From the NCBI GenBank assembly GCA_035998445.1, contig DASYHQ010000028.1:1-64000 (forward strand): a DNA stretch of 64,000 nucleotides, given 5' to 3'. Origin of the DNA: Tepidisphaeraceae bacterium (GTDB taxonomy: Bacteria; Planctomycetota; Phycisphaerae; Tepidisphaerales; Tepidisphaeraceae). Below the pieces are notes generated by a model. The model was given only the letters and a program-made list of their open reading frames with translations, was not told where the DNA came from and ran no database searches. The position numbers and the translations under genes were made by a program. This document shows, one piece after another, positions 22,368-31,259 of this stretch (position 1 is the stretch's first letter; every line of letters begins with the position of its first letter).

Positions 22368-23123
22368 ATGAGGCCGTCGTTCGTATTGTCCTCGTCGTCG
22401 GCGATTGCGTTTGTGCTGCCGTTGCTGGTGGCGCTGATTGCTCCCACCTTTGGCCAAGCGGCGCCGGCCACTCGTCCCACCGCTGAGATTGCCGATGATT
22501 ACAAGGAACTGGCCGCGACCGATCCCGCGGCGCGCAATGCGGCGCGCGTGCGGTTGATGGGGATGTCGCGTCTGGACTTAGTCACGCTGCGCGATGTGGT
22601 CACAACCCATCTGCCGGTGGCGCCGGCGCAGGCGGTGGCGCTGCACGATGTGGTGCGGCACGTTTACCTGGCGAGCGAGACGGTCGAGAGCAACGGCAAC
22701 CAAGGGTTCCTCGGCGTCGCGCCCACGCGCTATGGCCGGGGCGCGGCGTTCGTGGTGGACCCCGATGGGCCGGTGGACGTGCGCGTGGGGGCGGATTTTC
22801 AGTCGCGCACGCCGGGGTTTTGTGCCTACCGCTGGCTGCAGGATGGGGACGTGATCCTATCGATGGGCACCGACGAGATGCTGCCGATCACCAGCTTCTC
22901 GATCCTCAGCGAGTACGTCCGCCGGACGCCCGCGGGCACGACCATCCGCATGCGCGTGCTGCGCGGCGGTGGTGTGGTGGTACTGGAGTTTCCGCTCGAT
23001 GCTCGGCCGGCGGCGTTGGATTTCGGGGCCGACCTGTCGTCGTTCATGAACGAGCGAAGCCGCCGGGCTGAGGCGTATTGGCAGCAGGTTTTTGCGCCGC
23101 TGATCGAGCCGGACCACACCTGA
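22368..23123 (+). CDS. Exported protein with a PDZ-like domain
   Basis: The 251-residue product has a signal peptide (hydrophobic AIAFVLPLLVALIAPTFGQA). After a short helical section, GNQGFLGVAPTRYGRGAAFV starts a PDZ-like unit, and AYRWLQDGDVILSMG, SEYVRRTPAGTTIRMRVLRGG and VVVLEFPLDARP follow in PDZ order. No protease triad is present, so it is a PDZ-only protein, perhaps an adaptor in the periplasm. The start 22368 follows CGGAGCTGCC. It faces the nucleoside hydrolase gene tail to tail. Confidence 0.7.
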   Translation: MRPSFVLSSSSAIAFVLPLLVALIAPTFGQAAPATRPTAEIADDYKELAATDPAARNAARVRLMGMSRLDLVTLRDVVTTHLPVAPAQAVALHDVVRHVYLASETVESNGNQGFLGVAPTRYGRGAAFVVDPDGPVDVRVGADFQSRTPGFCAYRWLQDGDVILSMGTDEMLPITSFSILSEYVRRTPAGTTIRMRVLRGGGVVVLEFPLDARPAALDFGADLSSFMNERSRRAEAYWQQVFAPLIEPDHT

Positions 23124-23169
23124 GGGGATGGACGAAGGCGCGAAGCGGAGAGGGGACCGGATGCGGCGC

Positions 23170-24075
23170 TTACGTCCCCCGAAGCGTCTCCAGATACATC
23201 GCCTTCAACGCCGCGGCGTCCGCGTCCACCGTCACGTCGGCGTTGGGCGGGCCGCCGGTGGCAACCGTCATGCCGCGGGTGAACTCGCCGGCGGTCTCGA
23301 CCTGCACGCGCATGGGGACGACCTTGTACAGCGACTGGTCGAACGACCAAACGATCGGGAACAAGTCGTACATCACCGGTCCCGGCTTCCAGTTCTGGGC
23401 CGGGTGCCAGCGGCGCACGGCGTCGGCCATGGCTTTGGTTAACGGCGAGCCCCTGACGCCGAGCTGTTCGCACTCTTCCATGGTTAGCGTGAACCGGCGG
23501 GTCACGTCCCACGTGCCCATGGAGATCGGGATGCCGCTCTCGAAGACGATGCGGCTGGCGACGTAGTCGAACGCGATGTTGTGCTCACGGCGGTTCAGTG
23601 CCGTCTCACCGCCCATGAGCGCGATGCGCTTGATCTTCCCCTTAATGTCGGGCCGGCGGCTGAGGGCGGTGGCGATGTTCGTGAGCGGGGCGATACAGCA
23701 GAGCACGACCTCGTTCGGGTGCTGTTCGACCGCGCGAATGATCAGGTCGACACCGTCGGCGTCGCTGGGGTCGTCCTGCGTGTCTTCCGGCTCGGCGAAC
23801 GCGTAGTGGTTCATCGCGCGCGATAAGTCGTGCAGCGTGCGGCTCTCGTCCTCGCTCACCGGCCTAAGTGGAAACTGTTGACCGGCGGCCACCGGTACGT
23901 CGGCTCGATCAAGATAGCGCAACAGTCGCTTTATGAGCCGCGCGCGTTTGTCGGACGGGTACGTGACGGTGCTGATGCCCACGACCTGCAATTCCGGCCG
24001 CAGGAGCGCAAACCAGATCGCGAGCAAGTCGTCGATGTCCTGACCGGGGTCCGTGTCGATGAAGATTTTCTGCAT
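23170..24075 (-). CDS. Inosine-uridine-preferring nucleoside hydrolase family protein
   Basis: The 301-residue product starts KIFIDTDPGQDIDDLLAIWF, the Asp-rich calcium-binding motif (DTDPGQDIDD) of the IUNH family, which cleaves the N-glycosidic bond of ribonucleosides. Further family segments are VCCIAPLTNIATAL-like (VVLCCIAPLTNIATALSRR), IALMGGETALNRREHNI and the late D-x-h metal segment around VWSFDQSLYK. The usual GGA.....GN..P.AEFN block is present only in altered form (GGETALNRREHNIAFD), so substrate may differ from inosine/uridine. The signal-less product should be cytoplasmic and serve purine or pyrimidine salvage. It lies 21 bases after the hybrid kinase stop, same strand, at the end of the stressosome operon side. 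Confidence 0.8.
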   Translation of the reverse strand: MQKIFIDTDPGQDIDDLLAIWFALLRPELQVVGISTVTYPSDKRARLIKRLLRYLDRADVPVAAGQQFPLRPVSEDESRTLHDLSRAMNHYAFAEPEDTQDDPSDADGVDLIIRAVEQHPNEVVLCCIAPLTNIATALSRRPDIKGKIKRIALMGGETALNRREHNIAFDYVASRIVFESGIPISMGTWDVTRRFTLTMEECEQLGVRGSPLTKAMADAVRRWHPAQNWKPGPVMYDLFPIVWSFDQSLYKVVPMRVQVETAGEFTRGMTVATGGPPNADVTVDADAAALKAMYLETLRGT

Positions 24076-24096
24076 AAGCGGGAAGATTAGCCGAAA

Positions 24097-26979
24097 TCAA
24101 CTCGCCTGTGGCGCGCGGCCGGCGAGGCTGGCGATCATCGCGATCAGTTCGCTGGGTTCCACCGGCTTGGAAATGTGCATCTGAAATCCGGCGAGCACCG
24201 ATCGCGTGCGGTCCTCGGAACGGGCGTAAGCGGTCAGCGCGATCGCGGGCACGTTGCTGCGGTGCTCGGGGCCCAGCTTACGGATGCGCCGGATCAGCGA
24301 GTAGCCATCCTCGCCGGGCATGCCGACGTCGCTCACCAGCACGTCTGGCGCAACGCTCTTGAACAGGTCGAGCGCTTCGGTGGCGGAACCAGCGGTGGTG
24401 ACGGTGGCCTCGCAGTCTTCGAGCAGGCGCTTGATCAGGTTTCGACCGTCGGGCTCGTCGTCGACCACCAGCACCTTCACGCCGCTGATCTTCATGCACG
24501 CATCGCCGTTCGAACTCTGCACGCTGGTCGCCTGCGGCTCTCGGCGGTCGTCGTGCTGCACGACGGTGTCGCTCCAGTTGATCGGCAGCACCGGCAGCGC
24601 GATCGTGAAGGTCGCGCCGTGCCCACGGCCCATGCTCTTGGCGCGGATCGACCCGCCGTGCAGGTCGACCAGTTGCTTGGCGATGGCCAGGCCCAGCCCC
24701 AGCCCACCATGCTGCCGCGTGGTGGAAGCATCGGCCTGACGGAAGCGGTCGAACACGTGCGGCAGGAACTCCGGCGAGATGCCCTCGCCGGTGTCGACCA
24801 CGCTGATCTCCAGGTGGGAGTTGACGCGTTCCAGCAGCACCTGGACGCGGCCGCCGCGCGGCGTGAACTTGATGGCGTTGGTCAGCAGGTTCCACATCAC
24901 CTGCTGCAGTCGGTTCGGATCGCCGGAGACCGGGCCGACGATCGGGTCGATCACCGTCTGTAGCCGCACGCCCTTGGCGTCGGCGGTGGGGGTGACGGTC
25001 TCGACCCCGGCCTGCAGGATCGCCGGCAGGTCGACGCGCTGTACGTCCAGCCGCACCTTGCCGCTGATGATGCGGCTCATGTCCAGCAGGTCCTCGATGA
25101 TCTGCGCTTGCGAGCGGGCGTTGCGCTCGATCGTCTCGATGCCCTGCTGCAGGTCGTCGTCGCTCACGTTGGGCATGCGAAGGATCGTCGACCAGCCCAT
25201 GATCGCGTTCAACGGCGTGCGCAGCTCGTGGCTGAGCGTCGCGAGGAACTCATCCTTCATTCGGCTGGCACGCTCGGCCTCGGCGCGGGCGCTCCGCTCT
25301 CGCTCGAGTAAGCCCTCGCGCTCGGCCTCGGCGTTTCGGCGCTCGATCGCCAGCGACGCGGCGCGCGATAAAGATTCGACGAGCTCGCGCTCGCGCTGAG
25401 CGGGCTCGCGCGCCTCGCGCAGGTAGATGGCAAACGTGCCGATCACCATGCCGCGCGAGCTGCGGATCGGCATCGACCAACACGCCCTCAGCCCCAGCGC
25501 CAGCGGCAGGTGCTTGATGCCGGCCCACGCCGGGTCGGTCGCGATGTCGCTGGTCATCACCGTGCGGTTCCGCGCCGCAGCGTCCATGCAGGTGCCGATG
25601 CCGGCGGCGATGTCGATCCGTTGCACGGCCTCGTTGTAGCTCGCCGGGAGGTTGGGCGCCGCGCCGACGCGGAATCGCTTGCCGTCCTCGTCCAGCAGCA
25701 GGATTGACGCCACCACGCGCCCGTCGGCCTGTTCCTCGATCACCCGCGTCAGCGCCGCCAGCGCTTCGGACAGCGGGGCGTCGGCGGCGATCAGCTCGAG
25801 CGTGCGGTTCTGCGACTTCAACAGCTCGTCGGATCGCTTGCGCTCGGTGATGTCCTCGCTCAGCACGATGATGTTGACGATCGCACCCTGCTCGTCGTGC
25901 GTCGCGCTCTTGCTGTTCTGCACCCATACGGTCGAGCCGTCGGGGCGCACGTAGCGTTTCTCAAGCACGAAGCTGCCGCGCTCCTTGCGCAACAGCTCGC
26001 CCAGCAGTTGCTCATACCGCTCGCGGTCGTCGGGGTGGGTGATCTGCGCGAAGTCCAGCTGCGCCAGCTGCTCGTGCGAGTAGCCGGTGATGCGGCAGAA
26101 CGCGTCGTTCACCTGGACGAAGCCGCCGGCCGCGTCGGTGATGGCCATGCCGACCGCCGAGCCGGCGAAGGCGGTGCGGAAGCGTTCCTCGCTGAGGCGC
26201 ATCGCCATCTCGGACCGGAACTGTGCCGTCACGTCCTGCATCAGCTTCGAGAAGCCGATCGGTCGGCCGGCATCGTCGCGCACGCTGGTGAGCACGCCGT
26301 CGACGAAGAACCGCTCGCCGTTCTTACGCACGTGCCAGCGGCGGTCGATCGCACGGCCGCGGTCGCGCGCGGTGCGAAGCTCATTCGCCGGCACACCGAC
26401 GGCGCGGTCCTCCGGGGTGAACAGGCGCTCGAAGGGCATGCTCAGCGCCTCGTCCTCGGTGTAGCCCAGCAGGTGTTCGGCACCGGTGTTCCAGCTGGTG
26501 ATGACGCCGTCGACGTCGGTCATGAAGATCGCGTAGTCCTTGATGTTCTCGACCAGCAGCCGGTAGCGTTCCTCGCTTTCTCGCAGCGCCGCCTCCGAGC
26601 GCCTCGCGCGTAGCAGCGAGCGCACGGTCGCGACGAGTTCCACCGGTTCGACCGGCCGCACGAGGTAGGCGTCGGCGCCACCGTCGAGGCCCTGGGCCTT
26701 GTCCTGGCTGGAGATGAAGCTGGCCGACAGGTGCAGCACCGGGATGTCGGCGGTGCCGGGGTCGGCCTTCAGGCGGCGGCAGACCTCGAACCCGTTGATG
26801 TCGGGCAGCCGCACGTCCAGGATGATCAGCTCGGGGTTCTCGTTGGCCTTGCGCAGCGCCTCGGCGCCGCTGCCGGCCTCGATCACGTCGTAGCCCGCCT
26901 TCAGCAGCGAGCGCGTGACCGCATAGCGGTTGGCCTCGTCGTCGTCGACGTGCAGGATCACCGGGCGCTGCTCAGACAT
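24097..26979 (-). CDS. Hybrid sensor histidine kinase, REC-PAS-PAS-GAF-HisKA-HATPase-REC
   Basis: The 960-residue cytoplasmic kinase has an N-terminal receiver (1-125; phospho-acceptor Asp in LIILDVRLPD), two PAS domains (about 135-255 and 260-375), a GAF domain (about 390-545), the HisKA helix with FLATLSHELRTPLNAIMGW, an ATPase domain (NLLTNAIKFTP, VVDTGEGISPEF, GGLGLGLAIAKQL) and a C-terminal receiver (SDVGMPGEDGY, HISKPVEP). In the first receiver the usual conserved Lys is Arg (YLVRPVEP). There are no membrane segments, so signals must arrive by protein contact or small ligands. Its first 8 bases overlap the upstream kinase gene (ATGTCTGA), so the two are translationally coupled. It is the last gene of the stressosome operon. 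The kinase core closely resembles that of 34099-37755. Confidence 0.93.
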   Translation of the reverse strand: MSEQRPVILHVDDDEANRYAVTRSLLKAGYDVIEAGSGAEALRKANENPELIILDVRLPDINGFEVCRRLKADPGTADIPVLHLSASFISSQDKAQGLDGGADAYLVRPVEPVELVATVRSLLRARRSEAALRESEERYRLLVENIKDYAIFMTDVDGVITSWNTGAEHLLGYTEDEALSMPFERLFTPEDRAVGVPANELRTARDRGRAIDRRWHVRKNGERFFVDGVLTSVRDDAGRPIGFSKLMQDVTAQFRSEMAMRLSEERFRTAFAGSAVGMAITDAAGGFVQVNDAFCRITGYSHEQLAQLDFAQITHPDDRERYEQLLGELLRKERGSFVLEKRYVRPDGSTVWVQNSKSATHDEQGAIVNIIVLSEDITERKRSDELLKSQNRTLELIAADAPLSEALAALTRVIEEQADGRVVASILLLDEDGKRFRVGAAPNLPASYNEAVQRIDIAAGIGTCMDAAARNRTVMTSDIATDPAWAGIKHLPLALGLRACWSMPIRSSRGMVIGTFAIYLREAREPAQRERELVESLSRAASLAIERRNAEAEREGLLERERSARAEAERASRMKDEFLATLSHELRTPLNAIMGWSTILRMPNVSDDDLQQGIETIERNARSQAQIIEDLLDMSRIISGKVRLDVQRVDLPAILQAGVETVTPTADAKGVRLQTVIDPIVGPVSGDPNRLQQVMWNLLTNAIKFTPRGGRVQVLLERVNSHLEISVVDTGEGISPEFLPHVFDRFRQADASTTRQHGGLGLGLAIAKQLVDLHGGSIRAKSMGRGHGATFTIALPVLPINWSDTVVQHDDRREPQATSVQSSNGDACMKISGVKVLVVDDEPDGRNLIKRLLEDCEATVTTAGSATEALDLFKSVAPDVLVSDVGMPGEDGYSLIRRIRKLGPEHRSNVPAIALTAYARSEDRTRSVLAGFQMHISKPVEPSELIAMIASLAGRAPQAS

Positions 26980-28381
26980 CGCTGCCCCCCGTGGTGATCA
27001 CCTGCAAGGGTTCGGCCGTCGCGTCGGTGGTGGGGGCCTCAAGGTTCAAGACGAGCGTGACGACGAACGTCGACCCCTCGCCCGGCGCGCTGGTGACCGC
27101 CACATCACCACCCAGCAGCCGCGCGAGCTTGCGCGTCAGCGGCAGGCCGAGCCCCGTCCCCCGCAGGCGGCGCTGCACGCCGCTGTCGATCTGCGTGAAG
27201 TCGTCGAATATCTGCGCGATGTGCTCGGGCGCAATGCCGATGCCGGTGTCCGCGACGTTGAACGCCACCATGCCGTCGGCCGTGCGCTCGACACGCACGC
27301 GCACCTCGCCTTGTTCGGTGAACTTCAGCGCGTTGCTGACGAGGTTGCGCAGGATCTGCGAGACCTTCCGCTCGTCGCTGTGCATGGTCGCCAGGTCGGT
27401 CGGCGGTTCCTCGACGGTCAGCGTCACCCGGCCATCGGTCGCCAGCGGGCGAAAGATGCCGCGCAGCGCGGTGAGCAGCTCGGCGACCGAGAAGCTGGCG
27501 ACGTGGACATCGGTCTTGCCCGCCTCAATCTTGGCCAGGTCGAGCAGGTCGTTCACCATCTCGCCAAGCGACGTCGCCGACCGGTGGATCAGGCTCACCT
27601 GACGCTCCTGCTCCGCCGTCAGCTCGCCGTCCAAGCGGTCGAGCAGGATGCGCGACAGGCTGACGATCGCGTTCAACGGCGTGCGCAGCTCGTGCGTCAT
27701 GTCCGACAGGAAGCGGCTCTTGTACTCCGACGCCCGGCGAAGCGATTCGGCCTTTTCGTCCAACTCGGCGTACAGCGCCACCACGCCGCGGTTCGTCTCG
27801 GCGAGTTCCGCGTTCAACCGCTCGACCTCGCCTTGGCGCGCACGCAGATCGTCCATCGCCAGCAGAAGCGCCCTGTTCTGTTCCTGCACCTCTTGGAACG
27901 GGCTCTGCGGCCCGCGGTGGGCCAGTTGTTCGGCCACCATGCCCAGCGCTTGCATCGTCAGGGGACTGGTTCGGCGGGGCAGTTGCTTGCCGAGCGTGAC
28001 GATCGTGCCGCGGCCGGGGACCGAGGTGATGTCGAACTCGTCGCTGAGCCGCCGCGAGCCCACGATGCCCAGCCCCATGCCCGTTTCCGACCGGTAACGC
28101 CCGTCGAGGATCTTGCGCAGGTTGGCGATGCCCGGGCCATTGTCTGACACGCGCACCACCAGCACCTGCGGTTGCTCGTCGATGCGCATCGTGAAATCCA
28201 CCCGCCCGCCACCGCCGTACTGAAACGCGTTGCGCGCCAGCTCCGAGACGGCCGTCGCGAAGGCGGTCTGTTCTTGCATCGTGAAGCCGAGCGATTCGGC
28301 GATGCGGCGCGCACGCTGGCGGCTCAGGACCACGTCCTGCTCCGAGCGAACCTGTACGCTCACGATCGGCGCGCCGCTCAA
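26972..28381 (-). CDS. Histidine kinase with an N-terminal RsbT-like ATPase domain
   Basis: About 469 residues. The first 130 are an RsbT-like switch-kinase domain (SVQVRSEQDVVLSRQRARRI, then AVSELARNAFQYGGGG and MGLGIVGSRRLSDEF). A coiled coil follows (EVQEQNRALLLAMDDLRARQ), then HisKA with FLSDMTHELRTPLNAIVSL and a second ATPase domain (NLVSNALKFTEQGE, VADTGIGIAPEH, GTGLGLPLTRKL). No receiver and no membrane segment. The start is uncertain: TTG 28381 overlaps the upstream stop as TTGA after AGGGGG; a GTG six codons later is the alternative. Much longer upstream frames overlap the phosphatase gene and are rejected. The fusion of an RsbT domain to a histidine kinase suggests it can dock on the stressosome and pass the signal into phosphorelay. 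Confidence 0.85.
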   Translation of the reverse strand: MSGAPIVSVQVRSEQDVVLSRQRARRIAESLGFTMQEQTAFATAVSELARNAFQYGGGGRVDFTMRIDEQPQVLVVRVSDNGPGIANLRKILDGRYRSETGMGLGIVGSRRLSDEFDITSVPGRGTIVTLGKQLPRRTSPLTMQALGMVAEQLAHRGPQSPFQEVQEQNRALLLAMDDLRARQGEVERLNAELAETNRGVVALYAELDEKAESLRRASEYKSRFLSDMTHELRTPLNAIVSLSRILLDRLDGELTAEQERQVSLIHRSATSLGEMVNDLLDLAKIEAGKTDVHVASFSVAELLTALRGIFRPLATDGRVTLTVEEPPTDLATMHSDERKVSQILRNLVSNALKFTEQGEVRVRVERTADGMVAFNVADTGIGIAPEHIAQIFDDFTQIDSGVQRRLRGTGLGLPLTRKLARLLGGDVAVTSAPGEGSTFVVTLVLNLEAPTTDATAEPLQVITTGGSDV

Positions 28382-29421
28382 GGCCGGCCCCCTTCGCTGG
28401 CGACCAGCACAGTGACGTCGTCGCGCTCGCGCCGGAAGTCGCGGTACAAAACGCCCGCGATCAGGCTCGGGTGCCGGTTGAACAGGCCGGGGTACTTGCC
28501 GATCTGCCACTGCGTTGCCAGACCGTCCGAGTGCATCACCAGCAGCGAACCGGCCGGCCAGGGGTAGTTGAAGGTCTGGATCCGGCGGGCCTCGGCCCCC
28601 ACGGTGCCGTTGTGCGAGATCATGCTGCGCGTCGCGTCGCCTGGGCTGACGATGATGCCCGCGACGTTGCCGACACCGGTGAAGCGCACCTCGCGCGTGG
28701 CCGGGCGCAGCTCGGCGATCGCGACGGCGGCGCCGCGCGTGCTGCGGAGGCCGATGTGCATGATCTCGAGCATCTCGACGCCTTCGGCCTCGGGGTTCTC
28801 GCGGAACAGGCGAATCGCCTGGCGGGATGCCTCGGCGGCCTGCAAGCCGTGACCGAGCCCATCGGCGACGGCGATGTTGGTGCGACCGTCGGGCAGCGTC
28901 TGGGCCCACCACGTGTCGCCGCACGCGTCCTCGCCGCGCTTGGGCAGGCAGACGCCACCGATCGCGCACTTGGGAATGCCCGCCGACTCCGACGGCGCGC
29001 AGTTGCCGAACCGCACGACGATCGCGGTGCCCGAATCCTTGGCGGTGTAGACGTCGAACGATGTGGCCAGACGTGTCACGGCGCCCATGCCGGTGCCGGG
29101 CGTGCCACCGGTCGAGTAGCCGTCGCGCAGCGCGTCGGCCACGTTGGCGATGCCGGGCCCGCGGTCGATCGCGATCGCCTCTAGGCCCGGGCGTTCGCCT
29201 TGGCCGAACGATTGCAGGATGACCTCGCCAGACTCGGCGTGGCGCACGAGGTTCGTCGCCAATTCCGTCAGTACGATCGCCACCTCACCACTACGCGTCT
29301 GGTCGAAATCGAGGTAATCGGCGAGCGTGGCGGCGGCACGGCGAACCTCGCCAACCTGGCTCGATTCGGTGACGTGGAGCGTGATCGGGTCGCGGGGTCT
29401 GACGGTCAAGCTTACTTCCAT
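28378..29421 (-). CDS. RsbT-like ATPase fused to a SpoIIE/RsbX-type PP2C phosphatase
   Basis: The 347-residue product has an RsbT/RsbW-like ATPase domain (about 1-140; SGEVAIVLTELATNLVRHAE, IAIDRGPGIANV, GTGMGAVTRLATSFDVY) and a SpoIIE-type phosphatase domain (about 150-345; TNIAVADGLGHGLQAAEASR with the metal-binding Asp-Gly, VGNVAGIIV, LLVMHSDGLATQW, RERDDVTVLVA). In Bacillus, RsbX of this phosphatase class dephosphorylates RsbS and RsbR and resets the stressosome. The fused ATPase domain is not part of that protein. It overlaps the rsbT gene by 10 bases (ATGGAAGTAA). It could be the RsbX-like resetting enzyme or a target activated by contact, as RsbU is; the sequence does not decide this. 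Confidence 0.9.
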   Translation of the reverse strand: MEVSLTVRPRDPITLHVTESSQVGEVRRAAATLADYLDFDQTRSGEVAIVLTELATNLVRHAESGEVILQSFGQGERPGLEAIAIDRGPGIANVADALRDGYSTGGTPGTGMGAVTRLATSFDVYTAKDSGTAIVVRFGNCAPSESAGIPKCAIGGVCLPKRGEDACGDTWWAQTLPDGRTNIAVADGLGHGLQAAEASRQAIRLFRENPEAEGVEMLEIMHIGLRSTRGAAVAIAELRPATREVRFTGVGNVAGIIVSPGDATRSMISHNGTVGAEARRIQTFNYPWPAGSLLVMHSDGLATQWQIGKYPGLFNRHPSLIAGVLYRDFRRERDDVTVLVASEGGRP

Positions 29422-29816
29422 TTCGTGATCGTGACGCGGGTGCCCCGACCCACTTGGGTATCGATGTCGAACTCGTTCACCAGCCGCTTGGAACCGCTCA
29501 GGCCCAGGCCCATTCCATTACCGGTAGTGTACCCGTCGGTCAACGCCAGCTTAACGTCGGAAATGCCCGGCCCCTGATCCTCGAACGTCAACCGCACCCC
29601 CTTACGGATTCCTTGCGCCAGCGGTTCGAGCTTGGCCGTGCCACCACCTCCATGTTCGAGCGTGTTGCGCGCCAACTCGCTGGCGGCCGTCACGACCTTG
29701 GTCTGGTCGATCAGGCTGAAGCCCATTTCCGTCGCCAGCGCGCGCACGGACTGGCGGACCTGTACGACGTCCGTCGACGTGCGGACCTGCAACACCTCAC
29801 TCTTGGGTGCCGGCAT
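29412..29816 (-). CDS. rsbT: Stressosome switch kinase RsbT
   Basis: The 134-residue protein is a stand-alone GHKL serine kinase of the RsbT class. The N box is VVTAASELARNTLEHGGGGT, the G1 box FEDQGPGISDV and the G2 region GNGMGLGLSGSKRLVNEF. RsbT phosphorylates RsbR and RsbS in the stressosome, then leaves to activate a partner. GGAGG precedes the ATG, which lies inside the end of rsbS (20-base overlap). Order rsbR-rsbS-rsbT is the standard module. Confidence 0.93.
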   Translation of the reverse strand: MPAPKSEVLQVRTSTDVVQVRQSVRALATEMGFSLIDQTKVVTAASELARNTLEHGGGGTAKLEPLAQGIRKGVRLTFEDQGPGISDVKLALTDGYTTGNGMGLGLSGSKRLVNEFDIDTQVGRGTRVTITKWK

Positions 29817-30231
29817 CGGCGACGCCTCCGTCGGCGGTGGTCGAACCGTCCTCGTCGAACGCGATCACGCTCGCCTCGCGCACCGAGGCGCGCAGCAGTT
29901 CCATGCCGCGCTCGACGTTCAACGCCGTCCGAACACCCTCCAGCGACATCCCCAGTTCCACCAGCGTGATCGCGACCGCCGGCCGCATGCCGGTGACGAC
30001 GGTCTGCGCGTCCAGCACGCGGGACATCTGCGCGATGTTGGCCAGCATGCGGCCGATGAACGAGTCGACCACGTCCAACGACGAAATGTCGATCAGGACG
30101 CCCTTGGCGCCGGTGTCGGCGATGCGCGAGGTTAAGTCGTCCTGCAGCGTCATCGCCAGGCGGTCGTGCATGTCCACCTGAATGGTCACCAGCAGCAGGT
30201 CACCGACCTGCAGAATCGGGATACGGTCCAC
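29797..30231 (-). CDS. rsbS: Stressosome scaffold protein RsbS (STAS domain)
   Basis: The 144-residue single STAS domain reads RIPILQVGDLLLVTIQVDMHD at the start, then KGVLIDISSLDVVDSFIGR, with the conserved phosphorylatable Ser in DISSLDVVDS, and TGMRPAVAITLVELG. RsbS forms the stressosome core with RsbR and holds RsbT until phosphorylated. Translation starts at GTG 30231 after GGAGGG. The C-terminal 20 residues (VIAFDEDGSTTADGGVADAG) extend past the usual STAS end and are acidic and Gly-rich. Confidence 0.93.
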   Translation of the reverse strand: MDRIPILQVGDLLLVTIQVDMHDRLAMTLQDDLTSRIADTGAKGVLIDISSLDVVDSFIGRMLANIAQMSRVLDAQTVVTGMRPAVAITLVELGMSLEGVRTALNVERGMELLRASVREASVIAFDEDGSTTADGGVADAGTQE

Positions 30232-30249
30232 GTTGAGGGCCCTCCGGTT

Positions 30250-31125
30250 CTAGGATTTGGCACTGTGGGACTGGACCCGGGTGATCCGCATTCCCGTGCG
30301 CGTCAACGCCAGCGCGAACGCGTCGGCGAGCGAGGCCTTGGTGATGACGTCCTTCAGGTCGACACCGAGGTGGACGATCGTCTGGGCGATCTGCGGGCGA
30401 ATGCCGCTGATGATGCAGTCGGCGCCCATCAGGCGCGCCGCGGTCACGGTCTTAATGAGGTGTTGCGCGACCAGCGTGTCGACCGTGGGCACACCGGTGA
30501 TGTCCAGGATCGCGATCTGCGCGCCGGTCTCGACGATCCGGTTCAGCAGGCTCTCCATCACCACCTGGGTGCGGCCACTGTCGAGGGTGCCGATCATGGG
30601 CAGTGCCAGCACGCCTTCCCAGAGCTTTACGACCGGCGTCGACAGCTCGAGCATGTCCTGCTGCTGGCGGGCGATGATCTCCTCGCGCACCTTCAGGAAC
30701 GCCTCGGACGTGAACAGGCCCAGCCGGTCCAGGAGCGTTGTCGCCAGCCAGATTTCATCGACGAGCGCCTTCGCGTTGGACGACAGCTCGGCGCTGAGGC
30801 GGCTGAATAGCGGCTGCTTGAACGAGAAGACGAACGTCGCGATCTCGGTGGGGGTGAAGCCCTGCTGGGCACGCGATTCGGACAGGCTGCGCAGCATGTC
30901 GCGGAGCGGTTCCCATTCCGACGACTCGACGTCCTCCGAGCCGCTCCCGACCGCCTGGCCGAACAGCGACAGGAACTCGCGCGACTGCTCGCGCAGTTCC
31001 GATTCGCGCATCAGGTCGTCCCGCTGCGCGCCGGAGCTTGACTGCACGGCCAGCCAATCCTTCAGCAGCGACGCTTCGTGCTGCCTGATGATGTCGGCAA
31101 GCTTCATTTTTCCAGTACCGGCCAC
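30250..31125 (-). CDS. rsbR: Stressosome sensor RsbR (RsbRD N-terminal domain plus STAS)
   Basis: The 291-residue product has a helical N-terminal domain (about 1-165; LLKDWLAVQSSSGAQRDDLM, PTEIATFVFSFKQPLFSRL) and a C-terminal STAS domain with ILDITGVPTVDTLVAQHLIK and CIISGIRPQIAQTIVHLG, which keep the two Thr positions phosphorylated in RsbR. The N-terminal domain is the RsbRD type rather than the non-haem globin of Bacillus RsbRA. GTG 31125 follows GGAAGGAG and begins the operon; six genes follow with overlaps or gaps under 20 bases to 24097. Only one RsbR paralogue is present here. The stimulus is unknown. Confidence 0.92.
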   Translation of the reverse strand: MAGTGKMKLADIIRQHEASLLKDWLAVQSSSGAQRDDLMRESELREQSREFLSLFGQAVGSGSEDVESSEWEPLRDMLRSLSESRAQQGFTPTEIATFVFSFKQPLFSRLSAELSSNAKALVDEIWLATTLLDRLGLFTSEAFLKVREEIIARQQQDMLELSTPVVKLWEGVLALPMIGTLDSGRTQVVMESLLNRIVETGAQIAILDITGVPTVDTLVAQHLIKTVTAARLMGADCIISGIRPQIAQTIVHLGVDLKDVITKASLADAFALALTRTGMRITRVQSHSAKS

Positions 31126-31259
31126 AGCGGTCTCCTTCCAGTGCAGGTGCCATCGCGACGGGCGAACGCACGCGACGAGTCATGGTTGTGCCCGGCATCC
31201 TAAGACGATCCGCTGAGGCTGTCGACGTGCGTAATGCTTGTCAGAAATTGGGGCGGCGA

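Noticed and set aside
28382-28969. N-terminal extension of the RsbT/histidine kinase protein
   Set aside because: The extra 196 codons are Arg-rich and overlap the phosphatase gene in another frame; homology begins at SVQVRSEQ.
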